Made by a program: the position numbers and the translations under genes. This document shows positions 8,830 to 21,371 of a stretch of 64,000 nucleotides of DNA, piece by piece; the first letter of the stretch is position 1; each line of letters starts with the position of its first letter. Origin of the DNA: Gp1-AA133 sp964641665 (lineage in GTDB: Bacteria; Acidobacteriota; Terriglobia; Terriglobales; Acidobacteriaceae); NCBI GenBank assembly GCA_964641665.1, contig CAZXKO010000066.1:35150-99149 (forward strand). The letters are read 5' to 3'. The notes under the pieces were generated by a model, which saw nothing but the letters and a program-made list of their open reading frames with translations, had not been told where the DNA came from and searched no databases.

Positions 8830-9810
8830 TCAGTCGGTTCCGGAATCCGGTTTGTCCTTGTCCCCCACTCACTCGTTGTGGCGGACCCGCAACACCTGCG
8901 CGGCTTCGGTCTCAGCCTTGAGGTCAACGGACGCAAGAGCACACTTCTGCTCGACACCGGCGCCTCTGGCATCCTGATCAATCGCCGCCTGGCGGAGAAA
9001 GCCGGCGTCACCCGCCTCGCGAATGTCGATATCGGGGGCATCGGTGACAAAGGCAGTAAGAACGGCTATCGCGCCTTGGCCGATTCCTTGAAGATCGGCG
9101 GGCTCGAATTTCAAAACTGCCCCGTGGAGGTTCTCGACCAGCGCTCGGTGGTCGGAGAGGACGGCCTCATCGGCGCCGACGTCTTCTCCAGTTTCCTGGT
9201 CGACCTCGACTTCCCCAACGAGAAGTTGCGCCTGACCCAGTTGCCGAAACGGCCTGAGGAAACCGCGACCACCATTAATCTGCAGACCGACGAGGATGAC
9301 TCAGAACAAGAAGGAGAATCGGCTGACAGCAACGCAAGCCAACGGCGTCAAACCCGCTCCCTCCGGCCCCCAGGACCGTTACATCGCTCCCGAGATGCAG
9401 TTCTACACCAGGATTTTCCGCTTCGGTCACATGCTGATCGTGCCTACGGCGGTCGAGGACGTGCAGGGAAAGCTCTTCTTACTCGATTCCGGAGCCGATA
9501 TGAATTGCATCGCTCCCGCCACCGCGCGCGAGGTCACCAAGGTCCACGGTAGCTCCAATACGATCGTTCACGGCCTCAGCGGTTCCGTGAAAAATGTCTA
9601 TCGCGCCGACAAAGCCGTACTCCAGTTCGGCCGTCTGCGCCAGGAGAATCAGGACCTGGTCGCCTTCGACCTCACCCATATGAGTACGAAGTAGGCACCG
9701 AAATTTCCGGCACCCTCGGCTTCGTCGTGCTGCGCTTCCTCGACGTCAAGATCGACTACCGCGACGGCCTGGTCGACTTCGCTTACGACCCAAAACGGTG
9801 GGGACAGTAG
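8830..9810 (+). pseudogene. Retropepsin-like aspartic protease, truncated and frameshifted
   Basis: Three reading frames in succession encode one protein. Frame one (GTG at 8878) carries the first aspartic motif LLLDTGASG and runs to about 9300. Frame two (about 9300-9680) carries a second motif, LLDSGADMN, and ends at a TAG at 9692. Frame three resumes with GTEISGTLGF and ends KIDYRDGLVDFAYDP...WGQ at 9810. The two motifs mark a double-domain secreted aspartic protease of the retropepsin-like type. The N-terminal part and signal peptide seem missing, cut at or near the REP element at 8748-8815. Two independent frame breaks plus a missing start argue for decay, though assembly indels could explain the frame breaks. 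Confidence 0.75.
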
Positions 9811-10191
9811 CCTGCCGGCTCGACAGGAACCGGCATTGGTGCAGCACGCCGCGGCAGCGAATGAAATTGCTTGCGATGAAATACCAACATAGGCTGCGAA
9901 AGAAAAACTTCAGATCAGGACCCTTTTTACTGTCCCTGAAAAAAACGCACTGTCATCCCGAGCGAAGTGAGGCGACAGCCGAACGTAGTCGAGAGCTTGC
10001 CCTGAGCGAAGTCGAAGGGGACCTCGTGTTCACGTGCGACGCCACCGGCCCTGCCGAGCTTTTTCTCCATCAACGGCGGAGGCGGCGGCTTGCGCGATTC
10101 GTCTCCCCGTGCGCCGTCCCTCGCGAACATGATTAGCAACCTTCGGATTCTAGCCGCTCCCCCACGCCGCGGTGCTACGCTGTCTCTTACG
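9811..10191. other. Intergenic gap with dispersed repeat
   Basis: Apart from the dispersed repeat at 9951-10025 I see no gene. The open frame upstream of 10192 overlaps the repeat and lacks a plausible start. Confidence 0.5.
9951..10025 (+). repeat. Dispersed GTCATCC...GAGCG repeat, copy 3 (extended)
   Basis: TGTCATCCCGAGCGAAGTG, then GCCGAACGTAGTCGAGAGC, then an extra CCTGAGCGAAGTCGAAGGG module. It is longer than the other copies. Confidence 0.75.
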
Positions 10192-11133
10192 ATGCGGGTT
10201 CGACCATTTGTATTCTCATTCTTCCTGCCGGTCGCGTTCTTGTTAGCGGTGGGCCCTGTGCCGGCACAGGAGAAAGCCCCCGCAAAGGAGCCCATCGCCG
10301 CCTGGACGGTTCGTGCCACTCCGCCCCGCCCATTCAACGGCGCCCCCGTTTTTCTCGAAGTGACACCCCCGACCCGCCTGCAGTCCCTCACCGCAACGTG
10401 GCTGGGGCACAACGTTATGTTTTCACAGAGCACCGGCAGAACCTGGTTCGCGCTCGCAGGCACCAGCCTTGAGACTCGGCCAGGAAGCTATCCCCTGGCT
10501 CTCGATGCGACCACCACCTCGGGTAGCCACATCCACTTCCTGCGCAACCTGACGATCGCGCGCGCGAAATATCCCGTCATCCGGCTCACTGTGTCCAAGG
10601 AATTTACCGAGCCCAACCCCGAGCAGCAGCAGAAAATCCAGGCCGACCAGCAAGTCAAACGCGAAACCTTCACCAAGCCCTCCGCCCCCGACCGCGAGTG
10701 GTCCGGTTCGTTTGAAGCTCCCGTGAGCGCGCCCGTTTCCGACGTCTTCGGCATAAGACGCGTCTTTAACGGCGTGACAAAGAGCGTGCACCAGGGCCTC
10801 GACTACCGCGTGCCCGCGGGAACACCCGTCGCCGCCGTCAACAGCGGGACTGTGCTCCTCGCTCGGCCGCTCTATTTTGAAGGAAATTGCGTGATGCTCG
10901 ATCACGGCCAGGGCCTGATCACGCTCTACCTGCATCTATCCGAGATCGACGTCAAAGAAGGAGACCACATCGAGCGCGGCCAACTCCTCGGCCGCAGCGG
11001 CGCCACCGGCCGCGCCACCGGCCCGCATCTGCACTTGGCGGTTCGCTGGCAGGGCGTCTATTTAAACCCCGCAGGATTGCTCGCCCTTCACCTGCCCGAC
11101 TCCGCCGCACAAAGAGCCAGTCCCGCAAACTGA
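10192..11133 (+). CDS. M23 family (LytM-type) peptidase
   Basis: A 313-residue exported protein with a signal peptide (VFSFFLPVAFLLAV, cleavage near PAQE), a middle immunoglobulin-like region and a C-terminal M23 domain. Zinc-binding motifs are intact: HQGLDY (HxxxD) and HLHLAVRW (HxH). The GATGRATGPHLH stretch before the last motif is typical. Such enzymes cut peptidoglycan cross-bridges, or act as amidase activators when zinc ligands are lost; here the ligands remain. The ATG at 10192 is preferred over earlier in-frame starts because the signal peptide begins there. It is probably periplasmic. Confidence 0.9.
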   Translation: MRVRPFVFSFFLPVAFLLAVGPVPAQEKAPAKEPIAAWTVRATPPRPFNGAPVFLEVTPPTRLQSLTATWLGHNVMFSQSTGRTWFALAGTSLETRPGSYPLALDATTTSGSHIHFLRNLTIARAKYPVIRLTVSKEFTEPNPEQQQKIQADQQVKRETFTKPSAPDREWSGSFEAPVSAPVSDVFGIRRVFNGVTKSVHQGLDYRVPAGTPVAAVNSGTVLLARPLYFEGNCVMLDHGQGLITLYLHLSEIDVKEGDHIERGQLLGRSGATGRATGPHLHLAVRWQGVYLNPAGLLALHLPDSAAQRASPAN

Positions 11134-11169
11134 TTGTGCGTAGCGCCCGCGTCCCGCCGACTGATGCGT

Positions 11170-11245
11170 GGACGATTTCAGAGCCGAGGCTTTTCTCTGC
11201 GTCCTCTGCGGCTCTTCTTTTTTGCGACCTCAGCGGTAAAAAAGC
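11170..11245. repeat. Half-arm of CGCAGAGGACGCAGAG-type dispersed repeat
   Basis: TCTGCGTCCTCTGCGG and GACCTCAGCGG are the reverse complement of the AACCGC...GAGG arms seen at 18335-18446 and 33568-33765. Only one arm is present. Confidence 0.45.
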
Positions 11246-11338
11246 TTTTTCTCGGATTGCGAAAGCTTTACGACCCACCAGCTTCAGCGCCTCGCGGGGG
11301 CATCCTGCCCTCGCATCGCCAGAGACAAACAAAAAAAC

Positions 11339-11390
11339 TGTCATCCCGACCGAAGTGAGGCGAACGCCGAACGTAGTGGAGGGACCTTGC
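11339..11390 (+). repeat. Dispersed GTCATCC...GAGCG repeat, copy 4
   Basis: TGTCATCCCGACCGAAGTG plus GCCGAACGTAGTGGAGGGACC. It is adjacent to the 3' end of the sigma-54 activator. Confidence 0.75.
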
Positions 11391-11398
11391 GTCTCTTC

Positions 11399-13342
11399 CT
11401 ACGCGCGCCGCCGCTGCGGCGCCGTCGCGCCCTTCACCGACTCCTTCAAATCCAGATTGCGGATTAGCCGGTGCAAATAATTCGGATGCACCCCCAGCAA
11501 ACGTGCCGCCTCGGTGTAATTCCCACGAGCTTCCTCCAGCGCATTCTGGATCAGCCGCTTCTTTAAGTCCTTCACCGCCGCGTGATACTTGGCCTCCTGC
11601 ATGCCCGTTGCCAGGTCGCGCTCCAGCAGCGACTCCGGCAGATCCTCCGGCAGGATGTCATCCGCCGTTCCCAGCACCAGCGCCCGCTCCACCACGTTCT
11701 CCAGTTCGCGCACATTTCCCGGCCAGTCGTAATTCATCAGGATCGCCAGTGCCTCGCGCGACAGCGGCTTCAGCTTCGAGCCGCATTTCTTGCAATGCTT
11801 TTCCACGAAGAAGCTCACCAGCAAGGGAATGTCTTCCTTGTGCTCGCGCAGCGGCGGCATCGTGAGGCTCACCACGTTCAGCCGGAAATACAGATCCTGC
11901 CGGAATCTTCCCCCACGCACCTCTTCTTCGAGGTTCCGGTTGGTGGCCGCAATTAGCCGGATATCCACCCGGATCGGCCGATTGCCCCCTACCCGCTCAA
12001 ACTCGCGCTCCTGCAGTACCCGGAGTAGCTTGACCTGAAGCGCCGGCGCCAGTTCCCCGATCTCGTCGAGAAACACCACCCCGCCATCGGCAATCTCCAG
12101 ACGTCCCTTCTTCTGCGTTGCCGCCCCGGTGAAAGCGCCCTTCTCATATCCGAACAGCTCGCTTTCCAGCAGGTTTTCAGGAATCGCCGCGCAATTGATG
12201 GCTACAAAAGCTTGCTTACTGCGCGGGCTCTTGCGATGCGCCGCCCGTGCCGCCAGTTCCTTGCCCGTGCCACTTTCACCGCCGATCAGGATGGTCGCTT
12301 CCGTCGGCGCCACCCGGGCCAGGAACTGGAACACGTTCTTCATGCGCGGGCTTTCGCCCACAAGGCTGCGATCCAGCGTGATCTCATTCATCAGCCGCTG
12401 GTTTTCCTGTTCCAGCCACGCCAGCCGACGCGCGTTTTCCAGCGCCACCGCGGAGATCCCGGCAATCGCCGTTACCAGCTGCAAGTGATCCTCATTGAAG
12501 CGGTTGGCGATATTCACCGTGTCGAGGTAAATGCACCCTACCGACCGTTGAAACAACATCAACGGAACGCACAGCAGCGACCGCACCTGCGACGCAATCA
12601 GGCTCTCCACTCCACCCAACCCGCTGCTGCCCGGAACGTCCGACCCCAGGATCGCAACTCCCTCCTCCAGCACCCTCCGGGTAATCGTGCGGCTTACCCG
12701 CACCGGCCGGTCGTTGGTCGCATCGCGGTTCCGTCCGAACACCGAGTTGAATTCGTGCCCGTTGGTCCCGTCGAGCAGGATCGCCCCGCGCTCCGCCGGA
12801 GCCACCTCAAAAATCAGGCTCAGAAGCTGCCCCTGCAGTTCGTCGAGGTCGCGGATGGAATGGACCGCGCGGCTTATCTTCAACAGCACATTCAGGTTGC
12901 GCGCCAGCCGAGAAGTGGCCGGCAACTCGCTCAGGATTTTATCCGGCTGCAGATAGAGCACGTCCTGCGGACGGATCTGCGCGGTGGCGTGGGTTGCCTT
13001 TTCGTCCTCGAATTCCACCACCCGGCTCGAGCCCGCGGGCTTGTCCCCGTCCTCTTCCGTTAGGAAGAGAAACACCGAGTCGCCGACGGCAACTTCGTCC
13101 AAATGGTGCAGCCAGCTCTCTTTGATGGGCTGGCCGTTGACCGTAGTGCCGTTGCGGCTGTCCTGATCGGTGACGCGGAATCCGCTCCCATCCCGGCGGA
13201 TAGTGCAATGGCGGCGCGAAACCGAAGGGTCGCTGATGGGCAGGCCGTTCGACGCGTCGCGGCCCAGCGACAGCTCTTCCGCTGGGAGCGCGAAAATAGA
13301 ATCCTTCAAGGGCCCAGACAACGCGACCAGTCGAGGGTTCAC
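11399..13342 (-). CDS. Sigma-54-dependent transcriptional activator, FHA-GAF-AAA+-Fis
   Basis: Domains in order, numbered from the GTG at 13405 (22 codons longer): FHA at about 27-115 (LGRD, SRRH, RNG, phosphothreonine-binding signature), GAF at about 170-320, AAA+ from 345 to 580 and a Fis-type HTH at about 615-660. Walker A (GESGTGKE), GAFTGA (sigma-54 contact loop) and Walker B (VVFLDEIGEL) are intact, so it should open sigma-54 promoters. Activity is probably gated by a phosphoprotein through FHA rather than by a receiver domain. The frame is open to a GTG at 13405 that sits inside a palindromic operator. The GTG at 13342 has GGGAGA eight bases upstream and starts directly at the FHA, so it is preferred. 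Confidence 0.9.
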   Translation of the reverse strand: MNPRLVALSGPLKDSIFALPAEELSLGRDASNGLPISDPSVSRRHCTIRRDGSGFRVTDQDSRNGTTVNGQPIKESWLHHLDEVAVGDSVFLFLTEEDGDKPAGSSRVVEFEDEKATHATAQIRPQDVLYLQPDKILSELPATSRLARNLNVLLKISRAVHSIRDLDELQGQLLSLIFEVAPAERGAILLDGTNGHEFNSVFGRNRDATNDRPVRVSRTITRRVLEEGVAILGSDVPGSSGLGGVESLIASQVRSLLCVPLMLFQRSVGCIYLDTVNIANRFNEDHLQLVTAIAGISAVALENARRLAWLEQENQRLMNEITLDRSLVGESPRMKNVFQFLARVAPTEATILIGGESGTGKELAARAAHRKSPRSKQAFVAINCAAIPENLLESELFGYEKGAFTGAATQKKGRLEIADGGVVFLDEIGELAPALQVKLLRVLQEREFERVGGNRPIRVDIRLIAATNRNLEEEVRGGRFRQDLYFRLNVVSLTMPPLREHKEDIPLLVSFFVEKHCKKCGSKLKPLSREALAILMNYDWPGNVRELENVVERALVLGTADDILPEDLPESLLERDLATGMQEAKYHAAVKDLKKRLIQNALEEARGNYTEAARLLGVHPNYLHRLIRNLDLKESVKGATAPQRRRA

Positions 13343-13397
13343 CCGAATTTCTCCCAAGCCACTTGCCCGCCGGTCCGGATCCTGACCGGCTCCCGAA

Positions 13398-13433
13398 CTA
13401 TCCACCCGGATAGGCCACTATCCGATCGGATAG
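13398..13433 (-). promoter_or_regulatory. Tandem 20-bp palindromic operator upstream of sigma-54 activator
   Basis: Two adjacent 20-base units, each CTATCC-N4-GGATAG: 13398-13413 and 13418-13433. The second is a perfect 16-base palindrome, CTATCCGATCGGATAG. The 20-base phasing places both dyads on one DNA face. A sigma-70-like promoter on the minus strand (TTGACT 13498-13493, 17-base spacer, TATGAA 13475-13470) lies upstream, so the dyads fall in the early transcribed leader. Repression by a dimeric regulator, possibly autoregulation, is inferred. Confidence 0.55.
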
Positions 13434-13640
13434 CTCACACACTATAAGTGAAACCAAATCAAAAAGCGCTTCATACATTTCCACATAGTTTAAGTCAATT
13501 GTTATCACTCGCTTACATTGCACGAAACCCGCTGCCCGCACGCCTCCGGCATTGTGGCGAGGCAATTGCAACCTCTCACGGCGACGACTGGCCTGGCAAA
13601 AGCGACGGGGGAAGCGCTTCAAAGTTCGCTAGGCGGTGTT

Positions 13641-13689
13641 GAATCGGGGACACCGAGGGACCCCCTCATCGGATCCCCGATTCTTTTTT
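13641..13689 (+). terminator. Intrinsic terminator without an upstream gene
   Basis: GAATCGGGGA (13641-13650) pairs with TCCCCGATTC (13674-13683), directly followed by TTTTTT. The stem is a perfect 10 bp. No plus-strand protein gene precedes it, which suggests a short non-coding transcript from about 13.5 kb. Confidence 0.6.
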
Positions 13690-13732
13690 GTGTTGCGACG
13701 CTCAGCTCGGTAGCAATTCTCACTTCTCAAGT

Positions 13733-13790
13733 GTGTCATCACGACCGAAGCGAAGGCGCCAGCCGAACGTAGTGGAGGGACCTTGCGCTT
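13733..13790 (+). repeat. Dispersed GTCATCC...GAGCG repeat, copy 5
   Basis: TGTCATCACGACCGAAGCGA plus GCCGAACGTAGTGGAGGGACC. It lies between the terminator and the lhr 3' end. Confidence 0.7.
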
Positions 13791-13839
13791 TGGTCCCGTT
13801 GCCTCGACTTCTACGAATCGCGGAACACTCTAGCTTTAC

Positions 13840-18198
<4,359 letters not shown>

Positions 18199-18509
18199 TC
18201 CCGATATTTTATCCGCATTCCGGGCTTTCGTAAAATGTTCGCCTGTGTGCTTTGGAGGCGCGTTTCATCGCGTACCGCAGCAAAACCCTTTCACCACGGA
18301 GGGCACGGGGGTCACAGGGGAAGAAGCCAAAGCCTTTAACCGCAAAGGCCGCAAAGAGAACCTCGCAGAGTTCGCAGAGGCCCGTGGAGGATCGAAGTTC
18401 TTCTCAGCGCCCTTCGCGGCCTTTCTCTGCGATCTCTGCGGTTAAGAGCTTCTTGTCTGTGTGCTCGACTGTAGTATTTTGTAATTAGCTACGAGAGAAT
18501 GAATCGCGT
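18199..18509. other. Intergenic gap with inverted-arm repeats
   Basis: Holds a CACCACGGAGGGCACGG-type unit (18289-18322) and a long imperfect inverted repeat (18335-18446). No gene is seen. Confidence 0.5.
18335..18446. repeat. Long imperfect inverted repeat (TTAACCGCA arms)
   Basis: The left arm TTAACCGCAAAGGCCGCAA (from 18337) and right arm CTCTGCGATCTCTGCGGTTAA (ending 18444) can form a long hairpin. The family includes 33568-33600, 33682-33764 and half an arm at 11170-11245. Confidence 0.6.
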
Positions 18510-18752
18510 TTAAATGCACGTAGGCACCTCGCTCAGGCCTGTAGCGATCTGCTCTTCTTCTCTAGCATCTGCTTTCGGAGCTGATACCGCACCACTCATG
18601 GTGCCTGTGGCGCTCTTTGCAATCTGGCGATAAGCCATTTCTGAAAGCGATAACCACTCTTGCTCTTTGGGGCACCAGAAGCGGGTTTCATCCGCTCTTT
18701 GTGATCTGTTGGACATCCTGCACTGGTTTCTTGGAACGCCGCGATAGCCCAC
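18510..18752 (-). CDS. Small hypothetical protein
   Basis: An 80-codon frame, perhaps starting at an internal ATG (MSNRSQRADETRFWCP). It is charged, with two scattered cysteines and no recognised domain. It lies in a stretch of lower GC than its surroundings, next to the frameshifted coiled-coil gene. Codon use is not obviously that of a conserved gene; it may be spurious. Confidence 0.3.
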   Translation of the reverse strand: MGYRGVPRNQCRMSNRSQRADETRFWCPKEQEWLSLSEMAYRQIAKSATGTMSGAVSAPKADAREEEQIATGLSEVPTCI

Positions 18753-18795
18753 TACCGGATGTCCGGTAGCAGGCTATCGTTAGTTTTCCGAGTTG

Positions 18796-19240
18796 TTAGA
18801 CGTGAGCGGCTGCTTGGGTACCAGCGGACGATTTCGGCGGCGGAGTAAGCTCCTCCTTAACTTCTTGTTTGGAAGCTTCCGCTGCTGCTTTCTCCTTCGC
18901 CAGACCTTCCGAGTAAACCTTGAACATTTCCGGAAGCATGTAGCAACTTCCCTTCCCTGGAACGGACGGTCTTGACGTCCAGCTTCAGAATCGACCGGAC
19001 GTAATAAATTGGATCGCTTGGGTATTTGTCGTTCAGGGCCTTCAGTTGCGCCTGACTGACTGGGCCTGCGTTCAGCAGTTCCAGCGCCTGAAGCGCTTGC
19101 TGGCGACTTTTGGAAGCCGGTTTCTGCTTGTCCAGCTCTTCCACTCTCTTTGTAAGTCCAGCGATCTGTTCGTCCTTCTTGGCCAGCTCCTGCTTCAGCC
19201 TGTCGTTCTCCTGGGACAACTCTTTAGGTCTCATTGTCAT
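18796..19240 (-). pseudogene. Coiled-coil protein, single frameshift
   Basis: The ATG at 19240 (or 19234, with AGGAT before it) opens a frame beginning with a strong coiled coil (ENDRLKQELAKKDEQIAGL and on). It continues into ALELLNAGPVSQAQLKAL and YYVRSILKLDVKTVR. Near 18960 the sensible sequence moves to another frame: GSCYMLPEMFKVYSEGLAK, then a Lys/Glu/Ala-rich tail and a TAA at 18796-18798. Restored, the protein would have about 147 residues, soluble and highly charged. No family was recognised. Decay and a one-base assembly error fit equally well. Confidence 0.5.
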
Positions 19241-19948
19241 ATCCTGTCATATGCGAGATAGGGAAGGTTAGAAAGGAGCAGAGCAGGTAAAGGAGTCATC
19301 CACTTTTCTGTCCAGATTCCGTCAAAGCTCAACCTGCTCTTTGACTTGGAGTTGCTCTGGCATCCCCAGTTGGAGTAACCGATGCAGATGCTTGACGGGG
19401 CGTCCTTCTAACTACTCTAGGTCATCAACCTAGCAGTGATCTGCCGTCAACTCTGCCACTATCTCTGCTCTTATCTAACCTCCCCTTCAAAGCAATGGTA
19501 AGATAGTAACTACAGAGTAATTGGCATCTATTTGGAAGTAAGATCTGGCTGGAGCAGCAAAAGAGCGGCAGCGGAAGGTGGTGATTTCTTTGTGGTTACC
19601 TAATATAAATCAAATGTTTTCACGCCAAATGCCGGACTCGCGTTCCTGTGGCCCGGATGAGGTTTTGGGATCGTCCGGAAGGGCGATCGTCGCTCAGAAC
19701 GCGTCCTAACGCAAAGAACTGGCATTCTACGCGACGGTCGCGGTCGAGATTTTGGCTCCCACAGACCCTCCAGCGAACTTTTAACAACTTAGCTCATAGT
19801 GAATCAAAATGGGAGTGATCAAGCGACGCCAATTGGAAGACCGAGCCGCGCCCCAGTCGTCGGCCCGTCGAGCGGTCGTTGGCCAAGATAGGTTTTCCTG
19901 ACGACTGGGAGACTGAAGACTGACGACTGGGGTGCTAGAATCCCGGCC
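19241..19948. other. 700-base gap, lower GC, no gene seen
   Basis: No open frame with coding character on either strand. GC is visibly lower at 19260-19620. Near 19900-19935 there are word-like repeats (GACTGGGAGACTGAAGACTG, GACGACTGGGG) of the kind also seen at 38660-38900. This may be a remnant of acquired DNA. Confidence 0.4.
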
Positions 19949-20572
19949 ATGTCCAAAGTCCGTGCCCAGAAAATCAAGTTGATCCTGTTCGATGTAGACG
20001 GCGTTCTCACCGACGGCAAGATCTGGATCTTTCCCGCGCCCGCGGGCGCACAACAAGCCACCCAGGAACATGCCCACAAACACGCCGATGACGCCGGATT
20101 CGGCTTGCTGAGCCAGAGCATGATTGAAGCCAAGGGATTTAATGCGCACGATGGCACGGCGTTTTCGCTGGCGCGGTTGGCCGGGATCAAGACCGGCCTC
20201 GTCACCAAACGCATTTCGGAAACGGTGGCCCTGCGCGCCCGGGAGCTGAAACTCGAACACGTTCACCAGGGCATCCAGGACAAGCTCACCTGCTTTGAAG
20301 AAATCCTCAAACAAGAAAACTTGAAGGCCTCCGAAGCAGCGTTTGTCGGCGACGACGTGATCGACCTCCCCGTCATGCGTAATTGCGGACTGGCCATTGC
20401 CGTAGCGAATGCGCGCAAAGAAGTGAAAAAAGAAGCACACATCGTCACCGAGCACGCCGGCGGCGACGGCGCGGCGCGCGATGCCGTCGAGTACATCCTC
20501 AAAGCACAGGGGAAGTGGAAACGCGTGGTAAGCGAATACATCTGCGAGCGGAGTCCGAAGAAGAGCTCATGA
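19949..20572 (+). CDS. kdsC: 3-deoxy-D-manno-octulosonate 8-phosphate phosphatase (KdsC-like)
   Basis: A 207-residue HAD phosphatase that should release Kdo from Kdo-8-phosphate, the step after KdsA. HAD motif I is FDVDGVLTDG (nucleophile D15, D17), the motif III lysine sits in VTKRIS and motif IV is GDDVIDLPVM, a strong KdsC signature. Compared with E. coli KdsC there is an insertion of about 30 residues after motif I (PAPAGAQQATQEHAHKHAD), rich in Ala and His. kdsD and kdsA lie 10-13 kb away on the other strand, so the pathway is nearby but split. Confidence 0.9.
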   Translation: MSKVRAQKIKLILFDVDGVLTDGKIWIFPAPAGAQQATQEHAHKHADDAGFGLLSQSMIEAKGFNAHDGTAFSLARLAGIKTGLVTKRISETVALRARELKLEHVHQGIQDKLTCFEEILKQENLKASEAAFVGDDVIDLPVMRNCGLAIAVANARKEVKKEAHIVTEHAGGDGAARDAVEYILKAQGKWKRVVSEYICERSPKKSS

Positions 20573-20723
20573 GCTTTGAGCCATGAGCTACGAGCTTCGA
20601 AAAATCAACAGCCCCAGGATCCCCAGTTGATATTGGCGACAACTTTGACAAAAGAAGTGATGGCAAGAAGTTGAGAGATTTCAGGAAAGGCTTAAAGCTC
20701 GCAGCTCAGAGCTCACGGCTAAG

Positions 20724-20850
20724 AACAAAAAACCCACCGATTGCCTGCTTGGGGCGTGCTCGGGTCGGCAATCGGTGGGCTACCGTTTCTCCTTACTCAC
20801 CCTGTTGTTTTCAGGAGTATTGAAAACACTCTAACTCGCAGAAGTGGGCT
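20724..20850 (-). ncRNA. Candidate structured small RNA with intrinsic terminator
   Basis: On the minus strand, hairpin 1 is GTTTTCA-ATACTCC-TGAAAAC (20827-20807). A linker with AAGGAG (20794-20789) follows. Hairpin 2 has a perfect 13-bp stem, GGG...CC (20779-20767 with 20745-20733), followed by TTTTTTG. The CTCC in loop 1 is complementary to the GGAG in the linker, allowing a pseudoknot, or to ribosome-binding sites in trans. No protein frame fits, and no Rfam family was recognised. The 5' end is a guess. Confidence 0.5.
20733..20779 (-). terminator. Strong intrinsic terminator (minus strand)
   Basis: Perfect 13-bp inverted repeat, CCCACCGATTGCC and GGCAATCGGTGGG, followed on the minus strand by TTTTTTGTT. 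Confidence 0.75.
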
Positions 20851-20927
20851 ATGTGTCAGGTTTTACAAAACTTTACCTTTGCCTGAAGGGGTCGTGAAAG
20901 GTGTTTCGGGGCGGAGCAAAGACGCCC

Positions 20928-21000
20928 ACCATCAGGCGCTGAAGCGCGACGTACTTTCAAAGTCTCAGCGGCACGACTTCAACTCGTGCCTTTCCAGCAA
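20928..21000. repeat. REP-like hairpins
   Basis: CAGGCGCTGAAGCGC and GGCACGACTTCAACTCGTGCC, matching hairpin types at 1290-1344. Confidence 0.55.
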
Positions 21001-21035
21001 AGCGCTCTCTTCAACGGTTGCATCTAACGATGAAC

Positions 21036-21081
21036 AGCAGATTCCTCCTGCCTCGCTACGCTCGCGCGTCGGAATGACAAA
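21036..21081 (-). repeat. Dispersed GTCATTCCGACGCGCGAG repeat, copy 6 (subtype 2)
   Basis: Minus strand: TTGTCATTCCGACGCGCGAG, then GTAGCGAGGCAGGAGGAATC. The same subtype occurs at 31286-31331. Confidence 0.7.
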
Positions 21082-21205
21082 GTGGCAGGCAGAGAGCACC
21101 ATCGGGGGAGGGAGCGAATTTCCGCAACCTGTGAACTCGTGCCCTTTCCATGCGCTGCTGCCGAGTAGAAGCCCCCTTTCAAGTTCGGCACAACTCTGGA
21201 GCCAG

Positions 21206-21268
21206 CGACTAAAGCCGGCTCAATTTTCGTGCCGTTGCGGCGCGTCTGAAGACGCGCCCTGATACGAA
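21206..21268. repeat. REP-like element (GGCGCGTCTGAAGACGCGCC)
   Basis: AAAGCCGGCT, then GTTGC and the 20-base palindrome, then CTGATACGAA. It is the inverted twin of the element at about 1190-1250; a degenerate copy lies at 26620-26682. Confidence 0.65.
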
Positions 21269-21371
21269 GCCGGGAGTTCTCCGCAGCCTCTGAACTCGCG
21301 CCCTTCCCGTCATTCGTGGGGCTAAGAGTTTTGTGAGGTACTAGATCCGTGTTCGCGGCTTCTCCAAGCTG

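Larger units (their letters stand above)
13406..13839. other. Intergenic gap: operator, promoter, possible plus-strand RNA, repeat
   Basis: No convincing protein gene. The gap holds the operator (13398-13433), a promoter-like pair on the minus strand, a plus-strand intrinsic terminator (13641-13689) and a dispersed repeat (13733-13790). Confidence 0.5.
20573..21371. other. 800-base repeat-rich gap with candidate small RNA
   Basis: It holds a candidate minus-strand RNA with intrinsic terminator (20724-20850), REP-like hairpins (20928-21000, 21120-21160, 21206-21268) and a dispersed repeat (21036-21081). No protein gene is supported. Confidence 0.5.
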
